A DNA stretch of 64,000 bases from Diphasiastrum complanatum (lineage: Eukaryota; Streptophyta; Lycopodiopsida; Lycopodiales; Lycopodiaceae), in NCBI GenBank assembly GCA_029204225.1, contig CM055108.1:6934328-6998327 (forward strand), written 5' to 3'. Of the stretch, positions 35,000 through 46,536 are shown piece by piece (positions within the stretch are counted from its first letter, which is position 1; each line of letters starts with the position of its first letter). Position numbers and translations under genes: made by a program. A model generated the notes under the pieces. That model saw only the letters and a list, made by a program, of their open reading frames with translations, ran no database searches and was not told the origin of the DNA.

Positions 35000-37248
35000 A
35001 GCTTGAAGCTAGTGGTGATCTCTTCAACCAAGACTATGCTTTTGTGTCTAATATTGCTTCTACTAGTGCTACTACATCTATGAGGAATTCAGATTCTGTT
35101 TTGCAAGTTGCTGATTTTCAGCCCATTGAATGGGTGATTGATAGTGGTGCTACTCGTCATATGACTTCTCGCAAAGAAGCATTGAGTAAGTTAGTGAAAG
35201 TGCAAAATGGAAGTAAGGTACAATGTGCGAATGATGCACCTTATTCTATTCATGGAATTGGAATTGTAGTCATCATTTTGCCTAATGGTGAAGAAAAGTA
35301 CATTAAGAATGTGCTTTATGTTCCGGGAATCAAGAAGAATCTTCTTTCGGTTTCAACTATGTTGAAGCAAGGACTGGTTGTTGAGTTCAAAGAAGATAAG
35401 TGTCTTGTCAAGGATCCTAAAAGATCACTCTTGATTATTGTTTCGGGAACAATGCATGCTGGGTTATTCATTATGGATACCTATGAGCGACGAATTCCCT
35501 CTACATGTCTTGTTGCTTCTACATCACAATCATTGGAGTTGGCTGAATTGTGGCACGCAAGGTTTGGGCATCTCAACTTTGCAAGTTTGAAGAAGCTGAA
35601 GCCATTTAATATGGTAGAAGACATTCCTACTATTGAGCAGCCGGAAGGGCATGTATGCGAGGGGTGCATACTTGGCAAGTTTCAAAGGAAACCTTTTCCA
35701 ATTGATGGAACTATAAGGGTTCTTGATAAATTTGATTTGGTTCATAGTGATGTTTGTGGTCCAATGAGGACCGAATCCATTGGAAAGTGCATCTATTTTG
35801 TGACTTTTATTGATGACTTTTCCCGTGTTACATGGATCTATCCTATGAAGGCTAAATCGAAAGTTTTTCAACGTTTCAAAGATTTTCTAGCAATGGTGGA
35901 AAATTAGTTTGGGCATTCTTTGAAGACCCTACGCACCGATTGAGGAGGGGAATACATGAAGAATATGTTCGATGCATTTCTTTGAGAAAACGGAATACTA
36001 CATCAAATGACAACTCCCTATATGCCTCAGCAAAATGGTGTTGCCGAGCGGAAGACTCGCACACTTATGGAAATGGCCCGTTGCATGCTCAAAGCAAAGG
36101 GGCTGCCTCACAAGTTTTGGGCTGAAGCGGTTATAACGGCAGCATCCATAAGCAATCGCTGTCCTAGTAAAGCATTGAAAGTATTAACTTCTTATGAAGT
36201 TTGGTATGGAAAGAAGCCCAGAATCTCTCACTTTCGCATTTTTGGTTGTACGGCTTATGCTTTTGTTCCAAACAAACTTCGTACAAAGCTTGAGGATAAA
36301 GGAGTTAAATGCATTCTTGTTGGCTATAGTAGTGAAAGCAAAGGCTATAGGCTATTCAATTTGAGCACTAACAAGATTATTGTTAGTTGTGATGTGCATT
36401 TTGATGAAAAGAATTCATTGGATGTGGCCCCAACTCATATCTTGAAGGGGGACAGCCCACATAGTGTGAATGTTGAAGTATTTCCAGATTTGGTACCATC
36501 TTCTATTGCTGGAGATAAGGGGCAACAATCAACCAGTTTCGACCTGCCCAACACCTCATCAAGTTTAGAGCCTAATGTTCATCAAGAACCACCCGTTGTT
36601 GCTCAAAATCAGCCTGCAGGAACTGTTGGACAGCAAGGACCAGTTTTGGAAGATCTTGGACAGCCAAGTGCGGTGTCGGAGGATCTTGGACAGCAAATTG
36701 TAAGAATAGACATGGCTGTTGGACAGCCCAAAACAGTCCCACGGTGGCTGTTGTCGACTTTGCAGGACAGCAAAGTAAGTTCATTTTATGATGGAAAGAC
36801 ACCTGCCTCTACAAAATCAGTGGACTATGCTGATTTTTCAGATTTTGCTCTTACATCTCATGGAGATGTTGCAGAAGAACCTGTTTTCTATGAGCAGGCC
36901 AAGGGAGTAAAATGTTGGGAGGATGCGATGCAAGATGAGTATGACTCACTTATGAAGAACCAGATTTGGGTTCTTGTTGATCTTCCTCATGGGAAGAAGG
37001 CAATTGGTTCTAAATGGATATACAAAATCAAGTATAAGGCAGATGGTACCATTGAAAGGTACAAGGCAAAGCTCGTTGCCAAAGGCTATGCTCAGCAAAA
37101 AGGGATTGATTATGAAGAGACTTATTCTCCTACTGCTCGGATGATTATCGTGAGGGTAGTAACCTCTTTGGCTGCCCACTTTGGTTAGCGTTTGCGGCAA
37201 CTTGACATAAAGACAGCATTCCTCAATGGTGATCTCAATGAGGAAGTG
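35000..37248 (+). pseudogene. copia-2 pol, truncated
   Basis: Protease WVIDSGATRHMTS (35130); gag-pre-integrase LWHARFGHLNFASLKKL and CEGCILGKFQRKP; integrase HSDVCGP (35740), then LRTD followed directly by a stop and GGEY (35927-35955), a stop at 35905 and NGVAERKTRT (36030-36060). The C-terminal integrase domain and an acidic linker follow. RT starts GSKWIYKIKYKADGTIERYK and reaches QLDIKTAFLNGDLNEEVS, where the element is cut. RNase H is absent. Confidence 0.92.
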
Positions 37249-37678
37249 TCATTAATGAGGAAGATCTTGGCATTACAGTCGTTAGTGAGAAGGACATAAC
37301 CCCGATCTGTGAATCTGACAATGTCTGCTGAAAGATCAGCATAGGGAGAACCTGATTTGTCCGCAAAGGAGGAAGTCTCTGGAGGAAAGTAGCAGGCGAC
37401 AATGAAGAGATCCTTATCCAAACCAATAGCTCTTCTAGTAATGTGAACCCATATGTATCGTGCCTGTCCATCATGTTGGATAAACTCTATCGCTGACTGT
37501 AATGAATCCCGATAGAGACATGCCACTCCGCCTGAATCTCTGCCACTTGCTGATCGTGTCTCTTTCCTGTAAACTGAATCCCATTTGTAGCCTACAAATG
37601 TGGGTAGTCCTCGCTTTGGCTCTCTTGTGTCTCCATAAAGAAAAGTATATCTCTATCTATGATGAAGTCGGTAAGATG
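37249..37678 (-). mobile_element. LINE-7, 5' part (endonuclease)
   Basis: Minus strand: DFIIDRDILFFMETQE-like start at about 37650, then GGVACLYRDSLQSAIEFIQH, LFIVACYFPPETSS and VLLTNDCNAKI (LTGDFN box degraded to LTNDCN). It begins directly after the degenerate tail of LINE-9. Together with 27396-30353 it forms one LINE split by copia-2. The last about 90 residues of endonuclease are missing at the junction. Confidence 0.87.
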
Positions 37679-38537
37679 AAAGAGAGAATTAGAATTAGAA
37701 TAATTATCATTAACGTCTTTTGGTACCCAAAGGTACATAAGACAAAAGAGAGTACAAGCGTGAGGAGAATTATCCGCATACGGACTTAACTAGTATATCT
37801 ATCTCTCTATCTCTAAAGTATCAAAGCTTGATCACTAGCTTGTGAGGATACAAAGCAAGAGCTTAACCGCCTGCTTTGTGGAGGAGACTAGCTACGAGTG
37901 AGCTGAAAGTAATGAGTGATGGTAGTAGTGGAGTGTGATGTAGGCTGGCGGGAAGCACGTGAAGACCTGGTAGCATTGGATCTGGCGGAAGCATGTGAAA
38001 CTCTCTGTGTCTTCGATCTTCGAATGGGGACTTCAAAATTCTCAATTGAAATATCCTCTCTGTCTTGCTTCTGGAAGAACTGGGTAATATGGGCCTGCTG
38101 ACTATGATCCATATCTGAGAGCATAGGTAGAAGTGAAGCTCGTAGAGTATACATCTCTCTCAATAGAAGACTGACACATCTGGGGTCTGGATACTCTAGG
38201 AAGGATCTCAGTGTGAGAGGAGTATCTCTGTATTAACAATGGTATCGCCCTCTGATCTCATAATATACTGGACAACGAAAGATGAAATGAAACTCATCCT
38301 CCACCTCCTAAAGAGAGCAAAGTTGACATATCCTCTGCAATTTGGGAGTGTCCGTGTATGCAAGCTGATGAGAAGAGACTCGAAGTTGTCCCATACGGTA
38401 TCTCAGACCAAAAGATAGCGAGCTGTGTAAGATATGCTGGAAGGATAGAAATGCCCGCAGCATCCAACCGTAAGAGATGTGTGCCGTAAAAATGTATCTC
38501 GACCCTATCAGGATTAGGCTATGACCATATGGACCGT
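37679..38537 (-). mobile_element. LINE-9, 5'-truncated
   Basis: Starts right after the tail of LINE-8, in the C-terminal domain (FTAHISYGWMLRAF; GLRYRMGQLRVSSHQLAYTD; EFHFIFRCPVYYEIRGRYHC). Then a basic Ser/Arg-rich tail, 3' UTR, stem-loop 37723-37736 and a degraded tail (37679-37710, ATTCTA repeats then TCTCTTTC in minus sense). Confidence 0.86.
37723..37736 (-). other. LINE 3'-terminal stem-loop (LINE-9)
   Basis: Minus strand gtacc-tttg-ggtac: five base pairs, four-base loop, followed by gacgttaat. Confidence 0.75.
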
Positions 38538-40681
38538 AGAGAGAGAGAGAAAGAAAGAAAAGAAAGAAAGAAAGCTTTATTAATGTCTTTTCCATGCCAA
38601 AAGGCATATAAGACTAATGAAGTACATGTCATGTATGTGGTAACCATGGGAGCGTATAAAAAACGTCTCCAAACTGTAATAAAGAAAAACATCTAGTGCA
38701 ACCTAAAATAGACACGTACGCGAGAATGTGCATAATAATAATCATATGTGTCTCGGGTAAGATGTCAAGGCTGTGCTGCATCTGCTGTGCTGCTGCTGTA
38801 AAAAGATGTGATGCGAACCACAGTATGGGAAAGCACTGGAGTCTGCCGGCGGCATCTGTGAGCATGAGCACGTGTATGTGTAATAGTAGTAGTAGTACGC
38901 CCCTACGTAGAATGTCTAGTAATCCTGGTGGTATCCTGATGGTGAGAGGTACACTGTCTCTGATCTCTATGAGCATGAGAGCGGCCAACATCCTCGTCGT
39001 CATCCTCATCATAATCCTCATCCTCAGGTACTAAATCATGATCTCCGTCTAGTAAAGAACGAAGTAAACAATGGCTGTGAGGTAAAATGTCTCGTATAGA
39101 TCTCTTCGTAGTCTGGACATCTCGTGTACCATGAGAGCGACACACCGTGGGTCCTCATAAGCTATGAGCGATCGTAGAGTGGTAGGCATCTCTCGGAACA
39201 GGCAGTGATATCGTCCTCTAATCTCATAATATACAGGGCACCGAAATATAAAGTGCTCCTTAGACTCCACCTCACCTAGGGAACAAACTGGCAAATCCGC
39301 TCCTCTGTGGGAATACCGTGGAACCTCCCAATCTCAATAGCTAGCTGATGAGAGGACACCCTGAGCTGCCCCAATGTGAATCTGAGGCAATGTGACAATC
39401 CCGAGTCCAAGTAGCGTGGCATGACCGGGGTCCTTGATGCATCTAGCTCCAAGAAATGAGTCTGATAGAAAGCTGGCTTAACCCCTAACTGGTTACGCCA
39501 AGTCCGCTCTAGATATGTGCGATAAAGGAAGCGTCTGATATACTGATGTGTGTCGGAGGGGAGCTCTGTGATGGAGATGCCAAATGACACAAGTAGGAGG
39601 TGAGAGGCCTGAGAGAACCATGATAGCCTGTAGCCCTGATCATGAAGACGCTGTGAGGAGGATAGTGCAACCTGTATGTATCACCTGTCTATCTCTAGTA
39701 GCGCCTGGGAACAGAAGGCTTCGCTCGAATCAACTGAGCTAGCATGGTGGTCTGTAATCGTGAGAGACTGGCCCAGTGTGAAGAAGGAAGACCTACATAC
39801 CATGTCTCTGCCGCATATAAAGCCGTGGGGGTCACAATGGTATCGAAGAGGTGACACTTACTACGAGCATCCTGGATGGACTTGCGGAAACAAAATCGCT
39901 CTAGCTGAACAAGGGAGGCATGTCCTTTCCCTAGTCGAGTGGTAGCGGCCTGTCTCATGCTAAAAGTAGGACCTGAGAAAAGGACCCCCAAGTATGTGTA
40001 GGAAGGGACCACCTCTAGAATTTGTCCGCCCAAAGTAAGCTCCTGTCGCTGCATGAATGCCCTCGAAGTGTTGAAGACCATAACCTTGGTCTTCCCAATG
40101 TTCACCCCTAGGCCCCATCTAGTGCAAAACTCATGCAGCAATCCAACTGTCGTTGTAGGCCCTCTCTGGTCGGTGAGACCAACACCACATCATCAGCATA
40201 AAGGAGGATAGCAATCAAGATGTCACCAAGTCTGCAGCCAGTACCGCCACCCTGTGTAATGACTCTCTCCAACTCATCAATATACAAGCCAAAGAGGACT
40301 GGTGAGAGGGAACAACCCTGCTTCACCCCAATAGTGCTCCAGATGTGCTCAGATATGCCATTGCTATGCCGAAAACAACCAAGGACACGCTCATAAAGTG
40401 CCATCACAGCAAGAACAATGTCGGTGGAGAAGCCGAGGTCTCGGAGTCTTTGGATGAGCAATGAACGAGGAACAGAATCAAAGGCTTTCCTGAAGTCCAC
40501 AAAACAGCAGTAAACCCTCTCTCTCCTGTGCTTAGCCTCCTCAATCAAGGCTCGCAATGTGAAGATGTGATCTGCCGTGGAATAATGTGCTCTGAAACCA
40601 GCCTGACCCATGGCATGTAGTCTCCTAGTCTCCGCCTCTGAGCTCACAACAGACTGCAGTATAGTACCATATAATTTAGCC
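38538..40681 (-). mobile_element. LINE-8, 3' half of a split LINE
   Basis: Begins at 40681 with QLAKLYGTILQSVVSSEAET, exactly where LINE-6 ends. RT motif A is CFVDFRKAFDSVPRSLL (40480-40530), motif B VKQGCSLSPVLFGLYIDELE (about 40300) and motif C LLYADDVVLVS (about 40195). A frameshift at about 40140 precedes a thumb-like region (KTKVMVFNTSRAF; YLGVLFSGPTFSMRQA). C-terminal domain and acidic tail at 39030-39590. Then 3' UTR, stem-loop 38594-38607 and tail 38538-38574. Confidence 0.92.
38594..38607 (-). other. LINE 3'-terminal stem-loop (LINE-8)
   Basis: Minus strand atgcc-tttt-ggcat: five base pairs, four-base loop. Confidence 0.75.
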
Positions 40682-40957
40682 AGTTGCGTAATAACAATAA
40701 AAGAATGGACGCGGCGAATGTAATGAGCCAAGTCCATAACTCTCCCCTGCAGAAAACAAAGCCCTCCACCGGCTAGCATGCATAATGACTATCTAAAACA
40801 ATAATGTAAGCATGCTAAATACTGAAAAATCACGAACTAATGGAAATATTGATGGAGAGGACAAAAGTCGTCACAACAGATACCCCAAAAGCATCATAAC
40901 TGTGTAAAGCAAGTACTAAGCAAATACGACAATAAAGAAAAGTCATAGCTAGCCGAA

Positions 40958-41896
40958 TCATGAAGCAGAGGGAACATCTACAATGACATCTGTAGTAGAG
41001 GAGAGAACTAAAGCCATGAGGGCTCGAGCCTGATCTGTCAATAATGGTGTATGATAAAACACATCAATAGGCTCCCAAGTGGCCTCCTCAAGAGGACGAC
41101 CATCCCACTGTACTAGAAACTGTACCTGCCTGCGACGTCGACTGCACTGAAGGCGAACCTGATGGATGGCGGCTAGCAAAAAAGGGAACAGCTCTAGCTC
41201 TGTAGGAAATGTGAGATCGCGAGGAGCATCATCCTCAATGGCAGCTCGTAACAGGCTAACATGAAAGATATCACAAGCTCGTGTAGAATCAGGCAACCGT
41301 AACCAGTATGTAACAGGGCTGAGGCGATCCAAGATATAGTAAGGCCCATAATAGTGTGGTGCAAGCTTCTCAGTAGAAGCATGACCTTGAACAAAGTGAT
41401 GACGTGCAAAGCGTAACCGGAGGTAAACCATATCACCAACCTAAAACTCGACATGACGGCGATGACGATCAACAGAAGTCTGATAGCGCTGCTGAACATG
41501 CTGTAAGTGAGTAGTAGCCCTAGCAATAAGCTCACGAGCACTGGATAAAAAAGAAGCAATGGTAACTGGTGTATCATCAGGAGGAAGAGGCACCCCTGGC
41601 AAAAGTGGAGCATACCCATGAGCCAATAAGAAAGGTGAAACTCTAGTGCTGGTACTAACAGAGCTATTATAGCTATACTCTGCCAAACATAAATGTTGGT
41701 CCCAATCCTTCCCGGAAGGAGAAACAAAATGTCGAAGGTAATCCTCAACGATCCGATTAAGGACCTCAGTCTGCCCATCAGCAGTAGAATGATAAGCAGT
41801 ACCCATCAGAAGCTGTACATCCAAAATACGCATAAGCTCTGTCCAGAACGTAGATGTAAACTTACTATCCCGATCAGATAGGATAGTACGTGGCAT
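40958..41896 (-). pseudogene. gypsy-2 integrase and chromodomain
   Basis: PRTILSDRDSKFTSTFWTEL, TAYHSTADGQTEVLNRIVED (integrase core with second Asp and Glu), then LAEYSYNSSV, the GYAPLLPGVPLPPDD tail, KLAPHYYGPYYILDRLSPVT and VQFLVQWDGRPLEEATWEPI, a chromodomain-like end. One stop at about 41441 separates the core from the tail; both are otherwise open. The integrase zinc domain and the first Asp are missing. Confidence 0.92.
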
Positions 41897-42099
41897 ACCA
41901 TGCAGGTGAAAAATATCTGATAGAAAAAGACGTGCGTAAATGGTCAGCTGTAATAGTACTTCTGGGTTTCAGTCTTGGGATACATAAGAAAATAGGTCTC
42001 TAACTTACAGAACCAGTTTTCCAAGATATTCCCATCAGATGAACCAGAACATCACAAAAATCACGAGCAAAATGAGGCTCAGGATTACCTGAAAAAGTA

Positions 42100-42403
42100 G
42101 AAGGAAATCCTAGTGGTGAGGAGGGAAATCCAGGTGGTGGTACAGAAGACCCGAAAGGAGACCCATAAGAACTAGCACTATATGAAGGGAGACCTACAAA
42201 ACACCTCCTGAAGATGGAGATGGAGCAGGAACAGGACGATGAAGAATGTCTGGGGGGGTGGTATCCCCTCGTGGTAGAATAGTCTCAAGGCTAGAAAGAA
42301 TACGATCAATACGACTCTCAAGATGATCCATGCGGGAATCAATATGTGTAAAACGATCATCTAAAGAGCTCAGCAGAGGGTCTTCTGATGAAGAGGTCGC
42401 CAT
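42100..42403 (-). pseudogene. gypsy-2 gag start
   Basis: MATSSSEDPLLSSLDDRFTH with a short helical stretch (DSRMDHLESRIDRILSSLET), then Pro/Ser/Gly-rich sequence and HFARDFCDVLVHLMGISWKT. Gag is cut by the deletion that joins it to integrase at about 41930. Confidence 0.65.
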
Positions 42404-42849
42404 AGGGACTAAGGAAGAGACAAAAACTGAGGGAGAGGACGTTTGTCGTCACCCCAACTTAGTCTAACTTCCGAAATCACCAAAAATGGCACGTAAACCG
42501 TCAATCAAGATGGATAATAATCAGAAAATGAGGGGCTGAGAAAGTAAAAGGTTTCTAACAAAATGGAAAAATGGAAAGAGGGTGTGAGGCAACAAATATG
42601 AACAGGAATAGGGGGCTGGAAAGAGCAGTATATGAGCAGAAAAGACAAGAAGTAGGTGCAAAAAGGAAGTGCAAAAAGGGCGCAAGCAATACCTGGGTGG
42701 GTGCTGATCCGTCGTTCACTCGGTAGTGCCAACAAAGAGAGGTAAAAGCTGAAGATAATAGGGCATTGGGCAGCAACTACCAAGATCCACAATATGCTGA
42801 AGAATAGGCTGAAAAAAGCTGCTGAAGTAAGGTGCCGAACAGCCTCCAA

Positions 42850-43400
42850 TCAATAGCCGAAACGGACAGCAAGTCAGTGAAAAGAACCGTTGAAAATGAG
42901 ACGGTAGTAGGGCGCTGGACAATAGCTACCAAATCTGCAAAAACAATGAAAATCTGCCGAAAAAATCGACGACAGTGATGGGTTACCGCTAAAAATGAGA
43001 TGGTAGTAGGGCGCTAGACAGCCTCCAATCAATATAAAAAATGGACAGCAAATCGGTGACAAAAAGTGTCGAAAATGATGAGGTAGTAGGGCGCTGGGCA
43101 ATAGCTACCAAATCTGCAAAAACAATGAAAATCTGCCGAAAAAATAGACGAAAGTGATGGGTTAGCAGGGCGCTGGACAGCCTCCACCAAAACTGCAAAA
43201 AATGATGAAGAAATCGTCGAAAGTGATGGGCAGTAGGGCGCTGGACAGCCACCACCAATCTGCAAAAATGACGGTGAAAACATCAATGAAAGTGATGGGT
43301 GGTAGGGCGCTGGACAGATCCACCAATCTGCAGGAAGGTTGACGGAGAAAAATCGATGAAAGTGATGGGTGGTAGGGCACTGGACAGCCTCCACCAATCT
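42850..43400. repeat. Tandem repeats in gypsy-2 leader
   Basis: Units of about 60-130 bp built on agtagggcgctggacagcc and ccaatctgcaaaaa, six or more degenerate copies (42900, 43010, 43085, 43165, 43225, 43300, 43370). They lie between the primer site and gag. Confidence 0.85.
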
Positions 43401-43410
43401 GCAGGAAAGT

Positions 43411-43422
43411 GCTCTGATACCA
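43411..43422 (-). promoter_or_regulatory. gypsy-2 primer-binding site
   Basis: Minus strand tggtatcagagc, directly after the LTR end ...gtaact. Confidence 0.9.
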
Positions 43423-43577
43423 AGTTACAAGCTAAGATTCACTAGCTATGCTAGAAAGTAGGACTTAAGCTAGAAAGCAGGAAGAGAATGCTTAAGGAGG
43501 CTAAAGAGGAGCAATCATCATAAACTAAATAAAGGAATACAATGCTGCCCTACTTATACCCTCTCCCTGAATCATCT
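43423..43577 (-). repeat. gypsy-2 5' LTR (3' part only)
   Basis: 155 bp ending ...gcttgtaact at the primer site. It matches 27240-27395 closely. The upstream LTR part is lost at 43577, where LINE 3' UTR follows. Confidence 0.85.
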
Positions 43578-43648
43578 TAGTCTGTACCAGATGTTTTTCT
43601 TTATTATAGCATTGGAGACGCTTTAGACGCTCTTCTTCTTCTTCTTTT

Positions 43649-43726
<78 letters not shown>
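43578..43726 (+). mobile_element. LINE 3' UTR end and (TTC)n(TC)n tail
   Basis: agtctgtaccagatgttttt ... ttggagacgctttagacgctc matches the LINE-1 3' UTR at 19108-19162, followed by TTC units and about 40 TC units (43631-43726). I interpret it as the missing 3' end of LINE-7, cut off by the gypsy-2 insertion and the inversion. Confidence 0.8.
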
Positions 43727-43731
<5 letters not shown>

Positions 43732-46149
43732 CACAACAAACCGAACTGAAATCACAAGGAACCATACCGAATCATACTGAATCATGGTTGAAACCATATT
43801 GAAGAGACAAGACACGTGCAAAAATATGAATATATACAATCTCATGCCGCAAGGCAACGAACTGGTCCAGTACAATGAAATGATAACAATAATATGATAC
43901 AGAATCATCTAGACACTGTCTCTTGTGACTGGTAGTCAGAGTCATTTGACTCTGTGCTAGAAGAAATAGGAACTCTCTGTCCAGTGATGAGGCTGATGTT
44001 GGTGGTGGTGATGCACTAGCCCTGCATCTGTGTGTGCCGCTGCTCCTGCCCCTGCCTCTGGCTCTGCCTCTGCCTCTCACCGCAACCTGGATCTCCTCTC
44101 GCCCTCCCTCTGCCACCCCCCCTGGCTGCCTCCAATCCCCCCACTCCTGCCGCTACATCTAGGCCGTCCCCTAGCCCGTGAAGGCCCTATGAACTAGGAT
44201 GATGCCGAGCCTACAACTGCATGTGATGCCCCACTCCTCTCTACAAACATCGAACCCAAACCCCCTGTCGCTCTGCCTCTGGGGGAAAATTCACAACATA
44301 ACAAAGTAGACATGCAATCGTTAGCCCTATGGAGTAACATCTTATAGCCCACATTAAGGGACAAGACAATTGCCGCAATGCTTATCTTATCTTTATATGC
44401 CCTAATTGACAACCATGTTATATCAAATAGGGGGTAGTCAACAGCACTTTCACATAACTAGGCCAACAATAGGTTTTGTACTAGACATTCTACAGTGTAT
44501 GAGCCAGATGTCTATGAGCATCTTTTTAGGAGCTGCTTAGCAGTGTTCTTTCATGAGAGGACATGCATACCAATGTCAAGTTGATTGTATGATATTCTTT
44601 GTAGAGGATTACTATTTGATCAACATTTCTTTGTCTAACATTATTGATGTGATGCCTTTCTGTGTTGTTTTCTCATAAGTATGGAGAACTACAATTCATT
44701 TCAAGCTTACCTTTGAGCTCTTAAACAATGGGAGTACCAAGTCAAGGAGGAGTCAACATAGGAGGGTAACTGGATAGTTGCGAACTTGCACCATATGTAG
44801 TCCCCATGCCTAAGTTCATAGCATGAGCACATAGATTACATGACTTTCTTTCTATCCTCTATAGAGTAAGCCTTTCTTCCATAGCCCATTGCTATGTCCT
44901 ATATTACAACCCATGCTCTTGTTCGCTTTGAATAAAAGTTATATGGCCTCACAAAGGTGATATGTATGCAAAAAACAGGTGAGTGATGCTTGCAAATATG
45001 GTCCTTAAAGATGTGTCAAAAGTTGCCTAAAGGTTTCCCATTCAATTCAAAACATAGCCAACAAAATATGTAAGGAGAAGTTTGCTAATTAAAGTGCAAA
45101 GGTCCCCTAACAGTGATGCAAAGTTTCTAGTTCAGCACAGTCACCAAAATGAGCATAAAAACTAAAGGTTTCCCAAATAATTTGGAGCATAGCCAACAAA
45201 ATTTGTAAAAAGAAGTTTGCCTAATTGAAGTGGAAAGGTGCCCAAAGAGTGTTGCAAAGTTTCTAGTTTAGCACAGTTGCCAAAATGAGCATGAAACTTG
45301 CTCAATGCTACCATCAGTTTTGAGCTTGTCTCAGTTCCTGCAGATGGACCAGCATCAATCAACAATCAACAATCAAATCACTAAATATTTTTGGAATCAC
45401 ATAGTAGTCGGCAGCAATGCAAAATTGCCTTAAAGCCCTACAAGCTTGAGCTCAAGTTATTTCATATGTGTCAACTATGAAGAGAAGCTAATAACAGAGG
45501 CAACAACGAACTGAACGGCATGAAATTTGATTGCAAGGACTAAAATTGCAAACAGTAGATAGCACACAAACGTGAGCTGACAAAATTGTGCAAAGTAGTG
45601 GATCACAAATGAATATGAGCAGACAAGATCCTTTAAGTGTGCTTAAATACTGCTACTTTGTTTAGAGATCACAGTAGCATCTTGCCAACATGTATTCAGA
45701 GAATCATATCCCAATAGTGGGGATCTCAATCTAGGTGGAGAGTGGAAACTCAACTTTCAAAGATCTACGAACGATACATCTGGTTCTTACCAATCAAGGA
45801 AGATTTCTACACAAGGAACTATATGCTCATCAAGTAGTCCTCTCTGCTCATGTTATCACACCTTATGCGATTAAGCTCTTCTATGATTATCTATTGAAAC
45901 TAATAACCCATAGGTCTCGCACATGTCAGAGTATTAATTTCCTTACTTCGGATTGTAGAGAAAGTTTAGCTGAACACACACAATGTGAACTCCTGAATTA
46001 TAGTAGAGTTATTATAGGTAGCACTTCTAGACTACCAATTCTGTCATCCAAGAAACTTATACTACCAACAATGTCTATGCGTAGCTGCCAAAAATTGAGA
46101 ACCATACAAAAGCCCCTCCCAGTCACCAACGACCCAGTAATTCTATTAC
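43727..46149. other. Intron sequence
   Basis: Rest of the 32.5-kb intron. At 43990-44115 the minus strand encodes an Arg-Gly-rich stretch (VAVRGRGRARGRGRSSG) in a 114-codon frame that I cannot assign; simple CTCTGC-type repeats make a chance frame likely. A tandem duplication with 135-bp period lies at 45029-45298. Otherwise nothing was recognised. Confidence 0.5.
45029..45298. repeat. Tandem duplication, 135-bp period
   Basis: Units start aaaggtttccca at 45029 and 45164 and share acatagccaacaaaat-type and tgcaaagtttctagtt segments. About 85 percent alike by eye. Confidence 0.85.
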
Positions 46150-46290
46150 CTGATATTGTGTAGCCCAATGTTGAAGATCATCAACAATGATGCGATCCAC
46201 CATATAGTGCTCACTTGCAGTATTGTTCATACAAGTGCTGTTTTCAATAAGTCCATCTTTGTTACGCCGAAGATAATAACCAGGAACAAC
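46150..46290 (-). CDS. LDA: Pullulanase exon e10
   Basis: Acceptor GCAACAG, then VVPGYYLRRNKDGLIENSTC, MNNTASEHYMVDRIIVDDLQ, HWATQYQ. It is almost identical to known plant pullulanases in PGYYLRR and NNTASEHYMVDR. Length is 141 nt, phase 0, donor GTAATA. The next intron is 32,527 bp and holds the LINE train. Confidence 0.97.
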
Positions 46291-46440
46291 CTGTTGCTAT
46301 ACAATGTCACCATTTTGCCTATGGAAATTTTGGGTAGCCAATGCATCAATGAGAAAAAGGTGGATAGCAATTTTCCTGAATATGACATGGTCATATGACT
46401 GAAAGATTACAGACATAGTACAAAGTGATGCCAATGTTAC

Positions 46441-46536
46441 CTTATCCAGAACTGAATATCTACTCAACGGCCCAGAACTATGCAAATGATTGTATACAAC
46501 ATCCAAAACAACACGGAGACCAAGGCGATTTAGTGC
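46441..46536 (-). CDS. LDA: Pullulanase exon e9 (GH13 region I)
   Basis: Acceptor AACGCAG, then ALNRLGLRVVLDVVYNHLHS and SGPLSRYSVLDK. DVVYNH is GH13 conserved region I. The exon has 96 nt (32 codons) and donor GTAACA. It follows e7 across an 1827-bp intron in continuous phase, so nothing is missing between them; the label e9 only keeps the numbering used in the other entries, and no e8 exists. Confidence 0.95.

Larger units (their letters stand above)
31480..35000 (+). pseudogene. copia-2 gag, split by element X
   Basis: ATG at 31480: MAKESKAIGSLFSEDRLDGT, NYSLWSYMMKNLL, a Ser-rich spacer and RNQLSLL, the retrotransposon gag core. Element X cuts it at 31882. It resumes at 34501 with LKMQEGD and an in-frame TAA (34523-34525) that copia-3 shares, then VTDHLTKIKDLRDELLNIDE and SLRGQQLSFEELVGL. 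After a frameshift at about 34760 a zinc knuckle CHYCKRYGHFIKDC follows (34889-34930). Confidence 0.88.
30354..37248 (+). mobile_element. Ty1/copia element copia-2, 3'-truncated
   Basis: 5' LTR 30354-30798, primer site 30799-30810, gag from 31480, interrupted by element X (31883-34500), then gag-pol to 37248, where it stops inside RT and the LINE resumes. RNase H and the 3' LTR are lost. It splits a LINE: the LINE endonuclease is on its right (37249-37678) and the linker/RT on its left (up to 30353), both minus strand. The remaining sequence is nearly identical to copia-3. Confidence 0.9.
40682..43577 (-). mobile_element. Ty3/gypsy chromovirus gypsy-2
   Basis: Minus strand: 5' LTR end (43423-43577), primer site (43411-43422), leader with repeats, gag start (42403 downward), a large deletion, integrase plus chromodomain (41896-40958), polypurine tract ctgcaggggag (40742-40752) and the first about 55-60 bp of the 3' LTR (to about 40687). 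The LTR ends are AG...CT. Protease, RT and RNase H are absent. The rest of its 3' LTR is at 27105-27395, separated by an inversion. Confidence 0.9.

Noticed and set aside
43772-44116. 114-codon Arg-Gly-rich protein on the minus strand
   Set aside because: The Arg-Gly part comes from a simple CTCTGC-like repeat. The rest has no recognisable domain and no supporting signals.
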